Part shown: one piece after another, positions 14,765 through 21,474 of the stretch
How the letters are laid out: every line of letters starts with the position of its first letter
Position numbering within the stretch: the stretch's first letter is position 1
Assembly: GCA_019594305.1 (NCBI GenBank)
Contig: JAFDTZ010000021.1
Location: 1 to 21,474 of the forward strand
Source of the DNA: Thermoplasmata archaeon
Lineage (GTDB): Archaea > Thermoplasmatota > Thermoplasmata > Halarchaeoplasmatales > Halarchaeoplasmataceae
Direction of reading: 5' to 3'
DNA: 21,474 nucleotides
Translations under genes and position numbers: made by a program
The notes under the pieces: model-generated
Seen by the model: only the letters and a program-made list of their open reading frames with translations
What the model was told of the DNA's origin: nothing
Databases searched by the model: none

Positions 14765-17700
14765 GTGGATGAATTGCCCGACCCCATGGACACAAAGGAA
14801 TTGACACCGTCGTTTACCGGTCGTAAAGGCGAGCTTGAGCAGCTTAAGGTATTACTGGATGATGCCATGGGTGGTAAAGGTAGCACGGCCCTAATATCGG
14901 GAGAGGCGGGTATCGGTAAAACAAGACTTATAGAAGAATTGCTGAATATCGCTGAAGAGAACAATGTGAACATGATCCGGGGCTGGTGCCTCACAGATAC
15001 TCTCGAACCCTTGCTCCCCTTCAAAGAGGCGTTGAGAGGTGCAAACATGTATCATCTCGTATCGGAGACCCCACCCCCGAAGGTGATCTCCGCCTACCTG
15101 ATCAATAATGCGGGCATGCTTATATCCAAGGCAGAACTTAAAGAGACTGAACTCGACCCGGACATATTCGCATCGATGCTAAAGGCGGTGGGGAATTTCA
15201 TCGGGGACTCCTTATCCATGATGGGTGAGAAGAAATCCAAGGGTTTGAACACCATAGGTTATGACAGGTTCAATATACTGATACAAACGATTGAAGACCT
15301 ATCTCTTGCGACGGTTATAGAAGGGACTAACAGTGAGATACTGATCGAGGATATGAGAAAAACTCTTATTGAGATAGGTGATCGGTTCGATTCATGGGAT
15401 GGCGATATGGGGGAAGCGGATGAAATTCAGCCGAGAATAGCCTGGTTCGTCGATTCAGGCAAATTCAACGGAGACTACCTTGTTGAAGACCCTAAGATAA
15501 GGCAGGAGAATTTTTTCGATAACGTACTTCTTGGTTTGCAAAGACTATCGTCCGAACAACCGATAGTACTGTTTCTCGATGATTTACAATGGGCGGATCA
15601 TACTTCTTTAAAGTTGCTCCACTATCTATCAAGAAACACTAGGAGTAACCGGATTTTTCTTATAGGTACGTACAGACCGGAGGATATAATTCAAAGTTAC
15701 GAGGGTAAACCACATCAGTTGAGGACTACCATCCAGGATATGAGACGTGAAGACCTTTTTATGGAGATGGAATTGAAAAGGCTGGATGAAGTAGCGGTAA
15801 ATAATTTTGTAAATAATTTATTTGGTGATGTAGATATTGAAGGTAGGTTGGCACAGCGGTTATACAACGAGAGTGACGGAAACCCTTTTTTCCTGATCGA
15901 GGTCGTTAGAATGCTTGTAGAAGAGGGTCATTTAAAAAAAGATGATCATGTATGGAATATGGTTGGAACTTTAGAAGAGGTTCATATCCCTTCAAAAATA
16001 TATGATGTGGTGGTCAGGAGATTAGACCGATTGATAGATGAACAAAAAGATCTTCTGGAATGTGCAAGTGTGGTGGGTGAGGAGTTCGAGAGCGAGGTTG
16101 TGGGTGTGGTAACGGGTATGAACAGAATTATTTTATTAAAAAATCTTAGTAAAATAGAGAAAACTCACAACCTGATCCATCTTATTAGAAATAAATATAT
16201 GTTCGACCACAGAAAGGTGTATGAGGTTTTGTACAACGGTATAAACGAGGAATTGAAAAAAGAGTATCACAAAATAATTGCGGATACCTACGATGAGCTC
16301 TACAAAGATAGCCCGGAAGAAGTTCTCGATAAAATGGCGCATCACCTTTACAGGGCAGGGGATAAAAGAGCGGGATCATATTTGCTTGAGTTAGGGGGCA
16401 GGGCAAAAGACGGCTATTCCAACGAAGAGGCTCTTGAGCTTTATCAAAGAGCTTTACCTCTATTAGAGGGTAAGGAGCTTATGTGGAAGGCAAAAGAGGG
16501 TCTAGGGGACGTGTACTTCATCATGGGCGAATATGAGATGGCTATAGAACATTACAGTGAAGTAATCCAAGGCGTGGACGAGAATATTAAAAAGGCCGAT
16601 ATTCACAGGAAGATGGCAAACGTCTACGAACATTTGGGTAACCTTGATAAATGTTTAGAAGAGTGTGGGGAGGGACTCGATCTCCTGGATGATGATAGTA
16701 TAGTTGGAGCAAGGCTTCTCGGGCGTAAGGGATGGGCGTATATTAGGCAAGGAAAATATGACGTTTCAGAGAAGCTATTTACCGAAAGAATATCTCTTGC
16801 AAAAAAGATCGGCGATAAAAAAGAGATAGGCCAGGCCGAACATGATATCGGCTCCGTATATATAAGGAAGTCCGACTTTGATAATGCATCATTACACCTG
16901 GAAAAGGCACTCGAAATAAGAAAAGAAACCGGAGATAAACGCACCTTGGCCGCCACGCTAAATAATATGGCACTCGTGTACCAGAATACAGGTGATGTTG
17001 ATAAGGCCCTGGAACACCACCACCATTGTTTTGAGTTGTTAAATGAGATCGGTGATAAATGGGGTGTGGCAGCATCCCTCAACAACAAGGCACTGGTAAA
17101 CAAATACAAGGGGGGACTTGATGACGCCCTGGAATGTCATTTTAAAAGTTTGGATATCAAGAAAAAGATAGGTGATAAACAGGGTATCGCCGGTTCCCTT
17201 AACAACATTGGCACGGTTTACGAAGAGAAGGACGAGTTAGACAAGGCCTTGGAATATTTTCAGAAGAGTTACGAGCTACGACGAAGTCTAGGTAATAAAT
17301 GGACCATAGCGGAATCTTTGAATAATATGGGTGATGTCTTTCTCGAAAAGGGTGATTTTGATAAAGCCATTACTTATTACAACGAATGCATAGATATCTG
17401 CGAGGAGACGGATGCGAAGAGCCATTTAATATTTGTTATGTGTAGTTTGGCGGAGGCTATGATAGGTACAGGTGAAACCCAAGAGGCCATCGAAAAGGTG
17501 AATAACGCCATAGTCATAGCAAAGGATGCCGGAGAAAAGGCTGAAGAGGGCAGGGCACACAGAGTGCTAGGGATGGCATATCGGGAACTCGACCTTTGGG
17601 ATGAAGCAAGGCAGGAGTTCGAATTTGGTAAAAAATTACTCGAAGAGGCCGGAAGTAAGAAAAAATTAGCAAGGCTCCATTATGAATACGGACTGATGTG

Positions 17701-17824
17701 TAAAGAATTGGGTGATACAGGCGAGTCTAAGAATAATATTAAAAAAGCACTTTCGATCTTCCGAGAAATCAAGGTAAAATTATGGATAAATAGGTGCGAG
17801 GACGTGTTGAGGCGATTCGATTAG
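14765..17824 (+). CDS. STAND-type AAA ATPase with C-terminal TPR array
   Basis: A 1019-residue protein of the MalT/AAA_16-like signal-transduction ATPase type. Residues 17-60 have FTGRKGELEQL and the Walker A GEAGIGKT (46-53). A variable insert at about 120-250 contains LIEDMRKTLIEIGDRF. Walker B is VLFLDD (268-273), followed by LQWADHTSLKLL. The sensor-like GTYRPED and GNPFFLIEVVRML fit the NTPase and winged-helix part up to about 500. From about 535 to the end there are roughly eleven TPR units of about 40 residues (for example ATLNNMALVYQNTGDVDKAL), the likely ligand-sensing or partner-binding scaffold. There is no DNA-binding, kinase, cyclase, nuclease or TIR domain that I can see, so the output is unknown. 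No membrane segment or signal is seen, so it is cytoplasmic. GTG 14765 fits the TATA spacing; ATG 14786 is possible. It could be a regulator, chaperone or defence-like sensor. Confidence 0.88.
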   Translation: MDELPDPMDTKELTPSFTGRKGELEQLKVLLDDAMGGKGSTALISGEAGIGKTRLIEELLNIAEENNVNMIRGWCLTDTLEPLLPFKEALRGANMYHLVSETPPPKVISAYLINNAGMLISKAELKETELDPDIFASMLKAVGNFIGDSLSMMGEKKSKGLNTIGYDRFNILIQTIEDLSLATVIEGTNSEILIEDMRKTLIEIGDRFDSWDGDMGEADEIQPRIAWFVDSGKFNGDYLVEDPKIRQENFFDNVLLGLQRLSSEQPIVLFLDDLQWADHTSLKLLHYLSRNTRSNRIFLIGTYRPEDIIQSYEGKPHQLRTTIQDMRREDLFMEMELKRLDEVAVNNFVNNLFGDVDIEGRLAQRLYNESDGNPFFLIEVVRMLVEEGHLKKDDHVWNMVGTLEEVHIPSKIYDVVVRRLDRLIDEQKDLLECASVVGEEFESEVVGVVTGMNRIILLKNLSKIEKTHNLIHLIRNKYMFDHRKVYEVLYNGINEELKKEYHKIIADTYDELYKDSPEEVLDKMAHHLYRAGDKRAGSYLLELGGRAKDGYSNEEALELYQRALPLLEGKELMWKAKEGLGDVYFIMGEYEMAIEHYSEVIQGVDENIKKADIHRKMANVYEHLGNLDKCLEECGEGLDLLDDDSIVGARLLGRKGWAYIRQGKYDVSEKLFTERISLAKKIGDKKEIGQAEHDIGSVYIRKSDFDNASLHLEKALEIRKETGDKRTLAATLNNMALVYQNTGDVDKALEHHHHCFELLNEIGDKWGVAASLNNKALVNKYKGGLDDALECHFKSLDIKKKIGDKQGIAGSLNNIGTVYEEKDELDKALEYFQKSYELRRSLGNKWTIAESLNNMGDVFLEKGDFDKAITYYNECIDICEETDAKSHLIFVMCSLAEAMIGTGETQEAIEKVNNAIVIAKDAGEKAEEGRAHRVLGMAYRELDLWDEARQEFEFGKKLLEEAGSKKKLARLHYEYGLMCKELGDTGESKNNIKKALSIFREIKVKLWINRCEDVLRRFD

Positions 17825-17872
17825 CGGCTTAAAAAACATCAATTATTTTCAGACTGCTTAACCTTAGAAAAG

Positions 17873-17881
17873 ATATTTATG
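17873..17881 (+). promoter_or_regulatory. TATA promoter of the isoaspartyl peptidase gene
   Basis: TATTTATGA is centred 26 nt before ATG 17903. The in-frame ATG at 17879 lies inside this element and is therefore unlikely to be the start. Confidence 0.55.
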
Positions 17882-17902
17882 ATATATACTATGGGGTGGA
17901 CC

Positions 17903-18715
17903 ATGTACATCATAGCCCATGGTGGTGTAGGAAGTTCGCGAGAGCTCGATGAAAGAGTGAATGCTGCTGTTAAGGAGGGACTTGCCGATGATGCCTTTCA
18001 AACGGTTGTAGGTGTGGTATCAGCCTTGGAGGACGATCCCGTTTTCAACGCGGGTACCGGCTCCAGGATAAGACTCGACGGAAAGATACAGATGGATGCC
18101 GCTGTCATGTATAAAGGTGATATAGGCGCGGTAGCAGCTATAGAATCCGTGAAGAACCCGATAAAGGTGGCTGCAAAGGTGTATGAAACACCCTATGTAC
18201 TACTGGTTAGCCAAGGGGCTTTGGAGTATGCCCGAAGTAAGGGGTTCAGCGCTCATGACCCGTCAACGGAAGCTAGAAGGAAGGAATTATCGCGGATGCA
18301 TGCGAAACTACATGAGAACCAGGAGCTTCATGACATATACAAAGGGGTGGATGGGGGTGATACCGTCGGATGTGTTGCATCTCACAACGGTGAATACGCC
18401 GCTGCGGTTTCTACCGGTGGTACCAGCTTCAGTATCAAGGGTAGGGTTGGCGACAGCCCCCTCGTGGGCTGTGGTTTTTATGCAGACGAATACGGTGCGG
18501 TGGTGACCACCGGTAAAGGTGAGGATATAATCAAAAGGTTGAGTGCCTATAGGTGTTACTCCCTTATCCCCGAGATGGGCCTTCAAGGTGCCTGCGACAT
18601 GGTTGTTGAAGACCATATCGAAGGTTCTTCTATCGGTGTGATCGCCGTTGACAAGGATGGAGTTGCCTCCGCCAGCAGCAAACAGATGTCACAGGCTTCC
18701 CTGTGCATGGATTGA
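17903..18715 (+). CDS. Isoaspartyl peptidase / L-asparaginase (Ntn hydrolase, family T2)
   Basis: A threonine-type Ntn hydrolase of 270 residues that self-cleaves and then hydrolyses isoaspartyl peptides or asparagine, a protein-repair and amino-acid salvage role. It begins MYIIAHGGVGSS, the usual N-terminal strand; VFNAGTGSRIRLDGKIQMDA is the conserved alpha-subunit segment. The autocleavage nucleophile is Thr154 in GGDTVGCVA. STGGTSFSIKGRVGDSPLVG follows, giving the substrate-binding glycines and the arginine. The beta subunit is thus residues 154-270. The start at 17903 is chosen from the TATA spacing and the family N-terminus; ATG at 17879 or 17891 would add residues encoded by promoter DNA. 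The C-terminus is somewhat shorter than bacterial members. The gene appears monocistronic: mptA, 60 nt downstream, has its own TATA box. Preference for isoaspartyl peptides over asparagine cannot be decided. Confidence 0.93.
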   Translation: MYIIAHGGVGSSRELDERVNAAVKEGLADDAFQTVVGVVSALEDDPVFNAGTGSRIRLDGKIQMDAAVMYKGDIGAVAAIESVKNPIKVAAKVYETPYVLLVSQGALEYARSKGFSAHDPSTEARRKELSRMHAKLHENQELHDIYKGVDGGDTVGCVASHNGEYAAAVSTGGTSFSIKGRVGDSPLVGCGFYADEYGAVVTTGKGEDIIKRLSAYRCYSLIPEMGLQGACDMVVEDHIEGSSIGVIAVDKDGVASASSKQMSQASLCMD

Positions 18716-18741
18716 GGTGAAAACCCGAGTCCTAACACCGA

Positions 18742-18756
18742 AGTGTTTAATACACA
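18742..18756 (+). promoter_or_regulatory. TATA promoter of mptA inside a small palindrome
   Basis: TGTTTAATA is centred 28 nt before ATG 18776. It sits inside GTGTTTAATACAC, whose ends GTGT and ACAC are inverted repeats. A symmetrical element across the TATA box is a plausible repressor site, but this is short enough to be chance. Confidence 0.5.
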
Positions 18757-18775
18757 AAGAGTCTTTTTTACCGAT

Positions 18776-19663
18776 ATGGTAGTTACCAACGACGTTCAGA
18801 ACCAGCGTGCCGAGCAGCGGTTCAAGATCACAAGGGTGGGGGTGACCGGAGTCAAGAAACCGGTGGTGGTCAGACGTTCCTGGGGTGATGTAACCCTCAA
18901 TGCGACCATCGATGTTTACGTTGACCTTCCTTCCGATCAAAAAGGCTCTCACATGTCCAGGAACGTGGAGGTAACAGGTGAGGTTGTTGACAGAACGGTT
19001 AGGGAACCCGTCAGGGGGTTGGAGGATCTTTCACATCAAATGTGCACTATTCTTTTGGAAAGACACGATTACGCTTCTTATTCCGAGGTTGATGTTTCCG
19101 CGGGTTATTTCATGGAAAAGGCATCTCCAGGGGGCAGGTCGAGTCTGGAGTTTTACGAGATCAGATCCAGGACTGAGGCCTACAGACACGGAACCATCAG
19201 AAAATACATTGGTGTTACCGTACTCGGTCTCAACGCATGCCCCTGTGCCATGGAAACGGTAAGAACGATTTACGCCGAAAAGCACCCTGAGTTGAAAGGA
19301 ATGTTGGGGAAAATACCGGTGATCACCCACAATCAAAGGAACCGCAGCCAGGTGATGATCGAAGTTCCCGATGGTAAGGAAGTGGAGGTTAATGACCTAA
19401 TAGATATAGTGGAATCGTCATTATCGTCACCAACCTATGAGATATTGAAAAGGAAGGACGAAGCCGAGGTTGTGATCAGGGCCCACGAGAACCCGAAGTT
19501 CGTTGAAGACGTGGTTAGGGATATCCTTTCGAGAGTACTGAACAGGTACAAGGATTTTCCCGATAACACCCATGTGGAGGTAAGAAGCGAAAGCGAAGAG
19601 TCCATACACAAACACAACGCCTTCGCCGAGAGGGTGACGACCTTCGGTGAATTGAGGGAATGA
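18776..19663 (+). CDS. mptA: GTP cyclohydrolase MptA (archaeal pterin synthesis)
   Basis: The Fe(II)-dependent archaeal GTP cyclohydrolase of the FolE2/MptA superfamily, which converts GTP to 7,8-dihydroneopterin 2',3'-cyclic phosphate, the first step towards tetrahydromethanopterin or archaeal folate. The protein has 295 residues. Family signatures are NDVQNQRAEQRFKITRVGVT at the N-terminus, VDLPSDQKGSHMSRN, the metal and active-site segment NACPCAME with Cys155 and Cys157, THNQRNRS, and the C-terminal AHENPKFVEDVVRDILSRV. ATG 18776 lies 28 nt from a TATA box and is preferred to the GTG at 18743, which is within that box. The gene ends 5 nt from the convergent PEP carboxylase gene. It belongs to the same pathway as the dihydropteroate synthase at 10634, but the two are not linked in an operon. 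Confidence 0.95.
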   Translation: MVVTNDVQNQRAEQRFKITRVGVTGVKKPVVVRRSWGDVTLNATIDVYVDLPSDQKGSHMSRNVEVTGEVVDRTVREPVRGLEDLSHQMCTILLERHDYASYSEVDVSAGYFMEKASPGGRSSLEFYEIRSRTEAYRHGTIRKYIGVTVLGLNACPCAMETVRTIYAEKHPELKGMLGKIPVITHNQRNRSQVMIEVPDGKEVEVNDLIDIVESSLSSPTYEILKRKDEAEVVIRAHENPKFVEDVVRDILSRVLNRYKDFPDNTHVEVRSESEESIHKHNAFAERVTTFGELRE

Positions 19664-19668
19664 TTTAT

Positions 19669-21126
19669 TTACCCCAAAAATTTTCTTATATTAGCGGCAC
19701 GCTGGATATTTTCGCTTATGCTTTCTGTTCGTTCGTCCTTCAACGCTTCTATTATGCTATCAGTTATCTCAATGTGTGCACTGTCCTTGTCCACTTTCAC
19801 CCCAATCTCATCCAAGGAGTCTTTTAGCCCCTTCGGTATGAACTCGGATCCATCGTTAAAGTATCTAAGTGCCGTTCCAAGGTCGTCATCGAAGTGCAGG
19901 TAAATATCCCTTATAAGGTCAAGGTCCCTTTCCGTCATTTTGTTAAGGCCGAGTATCTCAGGTGGGATGCCAATGGAATACAGGGCGTTGGTGAAGGTGA
20001 TGGCCCTGGGTAGGGTAACTCCACCCAAATTGCGGGAGTATCCGAATAAACCTATGTGAAGCTTCCTTTTCCTTCTGCTGGGCACATACCTTGCTATCCT
20101 GTTGATTACCGGTGCCAGGGCTGTTATATGTTTGCGGTATTCGTATGAATACCTCTCTATTATATCGAGATAAACATCTTCGTCTATCTGTTGCGGCAGC
20201 CCGGTCCTTCTGCTCTGGAGCTTCTCTACGCCCTTTTTTACCTCATCGGGGGGGTTGTCGTATTTGAAGGCGGATTGGATGGTGAATGTATGCACGCTCG
20301 GGTAGTCTTCCACGATCTTGTCCACGGTGTCCGGTCTCAGGTTACCCCTGAAAGGCGCTGACCCCACGCCCAATATCGGATATATGTCCACCCCGGTATC
20401 TTCCGATAATTTATGTAAACGTTGAAGAGCTATCTTGTTCAGTATTATAGCGGCTATATTTCCATAGTTCATCGCTGTGTCTGATCTTGCAAGAAAAACC
20501 CTTTGATATTCCAGGTTCTTATCATGTATGTATCCCTTTGTTATGTCGTACACATTCAGCATGTTTTCCCTGTCTTCGAATAAAGGTATGACGTTTATCT
20601 TCTCCGGTTTGAATTCGCCTATCCACTCTGCGATGGTAATGTCTGTTTTGTCAAGGGAAATATTCTGTTTACCTGCCACAAAATCATGATAATACCGGTA
20701 AATCCTATCAAGACTTTCCGATGAGGTTGTCATAGGAAGAATCACTTCGAATATGGGTGGTGTATCATCCTCGTAAAATAGCTTGGATGTATCGAAGGAT
20801 CTGGGAATACTTTCCAATGTTTCTAGCACTATCTTTGCCTCTGTTCTCTCTATTGCAGGATTCGGTACTCTAAGGGTGATAAAAACATCCTCACCGATCC
20901 TGTTCTCTCTGAAAAAATCACCGTAGTTGGTTAAAAGTTTCTTGACGACGAAGTTATCCGCCTCTTTACCCTCGCAATCCCACATCTGTTCGTCCATACC
21001 AAGATGAGAAAAGGCGTAATATGCCTCCTTGATCTCGTCCTCTCCTCCTATCTCCGTGCTCTCCGCAAAGAATGGAAGATGTACATTATCCGGGTGCTGC
21101 GTACTCATACACTTGGGAACCTTCAT
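19669..21126 (-). CDS. ppcA: Phosphoenolpyruvate carboxylase, archaeal type
   Basis: This carboxylates PEP with bicarbonate to form oxaloacetate, the anaplerotic entry to the partial TCA cycle. It is the short archaeal-type enzyme, 485 residues, about half the size of bacterial and plant PEPC. Conserved segments are MSTQHPDN (7-14), FITLRVPNPAIERTEAKIVL, DDTPPIFEVILPMTTS, VFLARSDTAMNYGNIAA, GVGSAPFRGNLRPD, TFTIQSAFKYDNPPDEV, and FGYSRNLGGVTLPRAITFTN near the C-terminus. The start is supported by a ribosome binding site (GGAAGTGA, 4 nt before ATG) and the invariant N-terminus. TATA-like TTATATTAA lies about 50 nt upstream. The gene converges on mptA with only 5 nt between stops, and the upstream neighbour on its strand is tRNA-Ser. 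No regulator is evident. Confidence 0.97.
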   Translation of the reverse strand: MKVPKCMSTQHPDNVHLPFFAESTEIGGEDEIKEAYYAFSHLGMDEQMWDCEGKEADNFVVKKLLTNYGDFFRENRIGEDVFITLRVPNPAIERTEAKIVLETLESIPRSFDTSKLFYEDDTPPIFEVILPMTTSSESLDRIYRYYHDFVAGKQNISLDKTDITIAEWIGEFKPEKINVIPLFEDRENMLNVYDITKGYIHDKNLEYQRVFLARSDTAMNYGNIAAIILNKIALQRLHKLSEDTGVDIYPILGVGSAPFRGNLRPDTVDKIVEDYPSVHTFTIQSAFKYDNPPDEVKKGVEKLQSRRTGLPQQIDEDVYLDIIERYSYEYRKHITALAPVINRIARYVPSRRKRKLHIGLFGYSRNLGGVTLPRAITFTNALYSIGIPPEILGLNKMTERDLDLIRDIYLHFDDDLGTALRYFNDGSEFIPKGLKDSLDEIGVKVDKDSAHIEITDSIIEALKDERTESISENIQRAANIRKFLG

Positions 21127-21171
21127 ATTTTCACTTCCTATATTTTTCTTGACAAGGGGGTAAATCGTGCA

Positions 21172-21180
21172 TTAATATAA
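21172..21180 (-). promoter_or_regulatory. TATA promoter of ppcA
   Basis: TTATATTAA on the minus strand is centred about 50 nt before the ppcA ATG, leaving a leader of about 24 nt that carries the ribosome binding site GGAAGTGA at 21131-21138. A second TATA-like run (AAAAATATA) is too close to the ATG to serve a leadered message. Confidence 0.5.
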
Positions 21181-21200
21181 CGATTGTCATTAAGTTTACC

Positions 21201-21234
21201 AAAGAGATAAAAAACGAGTTCACTTAATCTCTTT
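21201..21234. repeat. Inverted repeat upstream of ppcA
   Basis: AAAGAGAT (21201-21208) and ATCTCTTT (21227-21234) form a perfect 8-bp stem around an 18-nt loop. It lies between the ppcA promoter and the partial tRNA copy. It could be a protein-binding site or the end of a tRNA-region transcript. Confidence 0.35.
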
Positions 21235-21273
21235 ATCATATGTGTGAAGACCGTAAGAAGCGAATAAAGTGAG

Positions 21274-21373
21274 CGCGAGGAGGGGGATTCAGTTCACAAT
21301 CATTCGCCCAGCTCATGATTCTAAACGTTCGTATGAAATGCTGCGCATTCATACTCATGAACCCCCACGATAG
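21274..21373 (-). repeat. Partial copy of the tRNA-Ser 3' end, split in the T-loop
   Basis: The 16 bases at 21274-21289 are identical to 21384-21399, the G73, acceptor strand and T-stem of the tRNA. The bases at 21358-21373 begin TGAACCCCC, the other half of the T-arm, and match 21400-21415 for the first 14 positions except one. The two halves join exactly if the 68 nt at 21290-21357 are removed. There is no anticodon arm or 5' half, so this is not a second tRNA gene. Confidence 0.75.
21331..21354. repeat. Hairpin inside the segment splitting the partial tRNA copy
   Basis: GTATGA-A-ATGC pairs with GCATTCATAC around a TGC loop, a ten-pair stem with one bulged A. It is the main secondary structure of the 68-nt segment. 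Confidence 0.5.
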
Positions 21374-21383
21374 TTCAAATTAA

Positions 21384-21468
21384 CGCGAGGAGGGGGATTT
21401 GAACCCCCGCGATGCAAAGCATCAATGGATTAGCAGTCCATCGCCGTGCCAGGCTGGGCCATCCTCGC
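21384..21468 (-). tRNA. tRNA-Ser (anticodon GCU)
   Basis: This reads on the minus strand with a 7-bp acceptor stem (GCGAGGA with TCCTCGC), D-stem GCC/GGC, anticodon stem ATGGA/TCCAT and loop CTGCTAA, so the anticodon is GCT (21432-21434), decoding AGC and AGU. A class II variable arm GATGC-TTT-GCATC follows, then T-arm GGGGG-TTCAAAT-CCCCC. The discriminator is G73, as expected for serine tRNAs, and CCA is not encoded. No intron is seen. The promoter lies beyond the right edge of the window. Confidence 0.97.
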
Positions 21469-21474
21469 ATATGA

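Larger units (their letters stand above)
21127..21383. other. Intergenic region between ppcA and tRNA-Ser
   Basis: About 257 nt without a convincing protein gene. It holds the ppcA promoter, a long-range inverted repeat at 21201-21234, a partial split copy of the tRNA-Ser 3' end (21274-21289 and 21358-21373), a strong hairpin at 21331-21354 and a weaker one at 21298-21320. Nothing else is evident. Confidence 0.7.

Noticed and set aside
14698..14770. Short plus-strand frame from ATG 14698
   Set aside because: It stops after about 24 codons, at 14770, in a different frame from the ATPase, and lacks support as a leader peptide.
16624..17109. 161-codon minus-strand frame inside the TPR ATPase
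   Set aside because: It is antisense to repeated TPR coding sequence; its Ser-rich composition is an artefact of the opposite strand.
21274..21373. Second tRNA gene with a T-loop intron
   Set aside because: Only the 3' T-arm and acceptor strand are present; there is no anticodon arm, D-arm or 5' acceptor strand.
21127..21474. CRISPR array
   Set aside because: There are only two copies of a short repeat, explained by the tRNA 3' end, with no regular spacing.

Overview
The window is archaeal chromosomal DNA from a euryarchaeote in the broad sense. It carries an A-type ATP synthase B subunit, archaeal-only or archaeal-type enzymes (PurP, MptA, archaeal-type PEP carboxylase, Nep1), a class II tRNA-Ser without encoded CCA, and TATA boxes centred about 26-28 nt before many start codons (leaderless transcripts). 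The large secreted protein with PKD, beta-helix and Asp-rich calcium-binding modules is a style I associate with Thermoplasmatota-like or methanogen-related lineages, but I cannot name a genus.

Layout. 1-1356: atpB, cut by the left edge. 1410-3235: AMMECR1-domain protein overlapping dihydroorotase pyrC. 3335-8016: a very large secreted modular protein (signal peptide, beta-helix, four PKD domains, Asp-rich repeats) that runs, through an apparent one-base frameshift near 7207-7219, into a Vps62/DUF946-like domain. 8054-9127: an AT-rich polytopic membrane protein of unknown function. 9124-9591: a signal-less piece of another Asp-rich-repeat protein. 9596-13471: housekeeping genes (YhaM-like exonuclease, dihydropteroate synthase, purP, Nep1). 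13460-14615 on the minus strand: DUF59/MIP18-like protein followed by a DUF89 phosphatase. 14765-17824: a STAND-type AAA ATPase with a long TPR array. 17903-18715: isoaspartyl peptidase/asparaginase. 18776-19663: mptA. 19669-21126 (minus): PEP carboxylase. 21384-21468 (minus): tRNA-Ser(GCU), flanked by a broken partial copy of its own 3' end.

How the genes relate. Several genes feed C1/pterin and nucleotide metabolism: MptA opens archaeal pterin synthesis, the dihydropteroate synthase joins the pterin to its aryl partner, PurP uses formate for purine synthesis, and PyrC makes dihydroorotate for pyrimidines. PEP carboxylase supplies oxaloacetate. Nep1 belongs to ribosome assembly. Most genes are single or two-gene units with their own TATA box.

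The most unusual part is about 6.8-9.15 kb. Base composition drops there, the large protein changes module and frame, a new membrane gene appears, and then an orphan Asp-rich-repeat segment follows whose first unit resembles the last repeat before the drop. This looks like replacement or insertion of a 3' module plus companion gene at a repeat junction, leaving a displaced tail. The second unusual locus is the tRNA-Ser end: a copy of the tRNA 3' end is split exactly in its T-loop by a 68-nt hairpin-containing segment.
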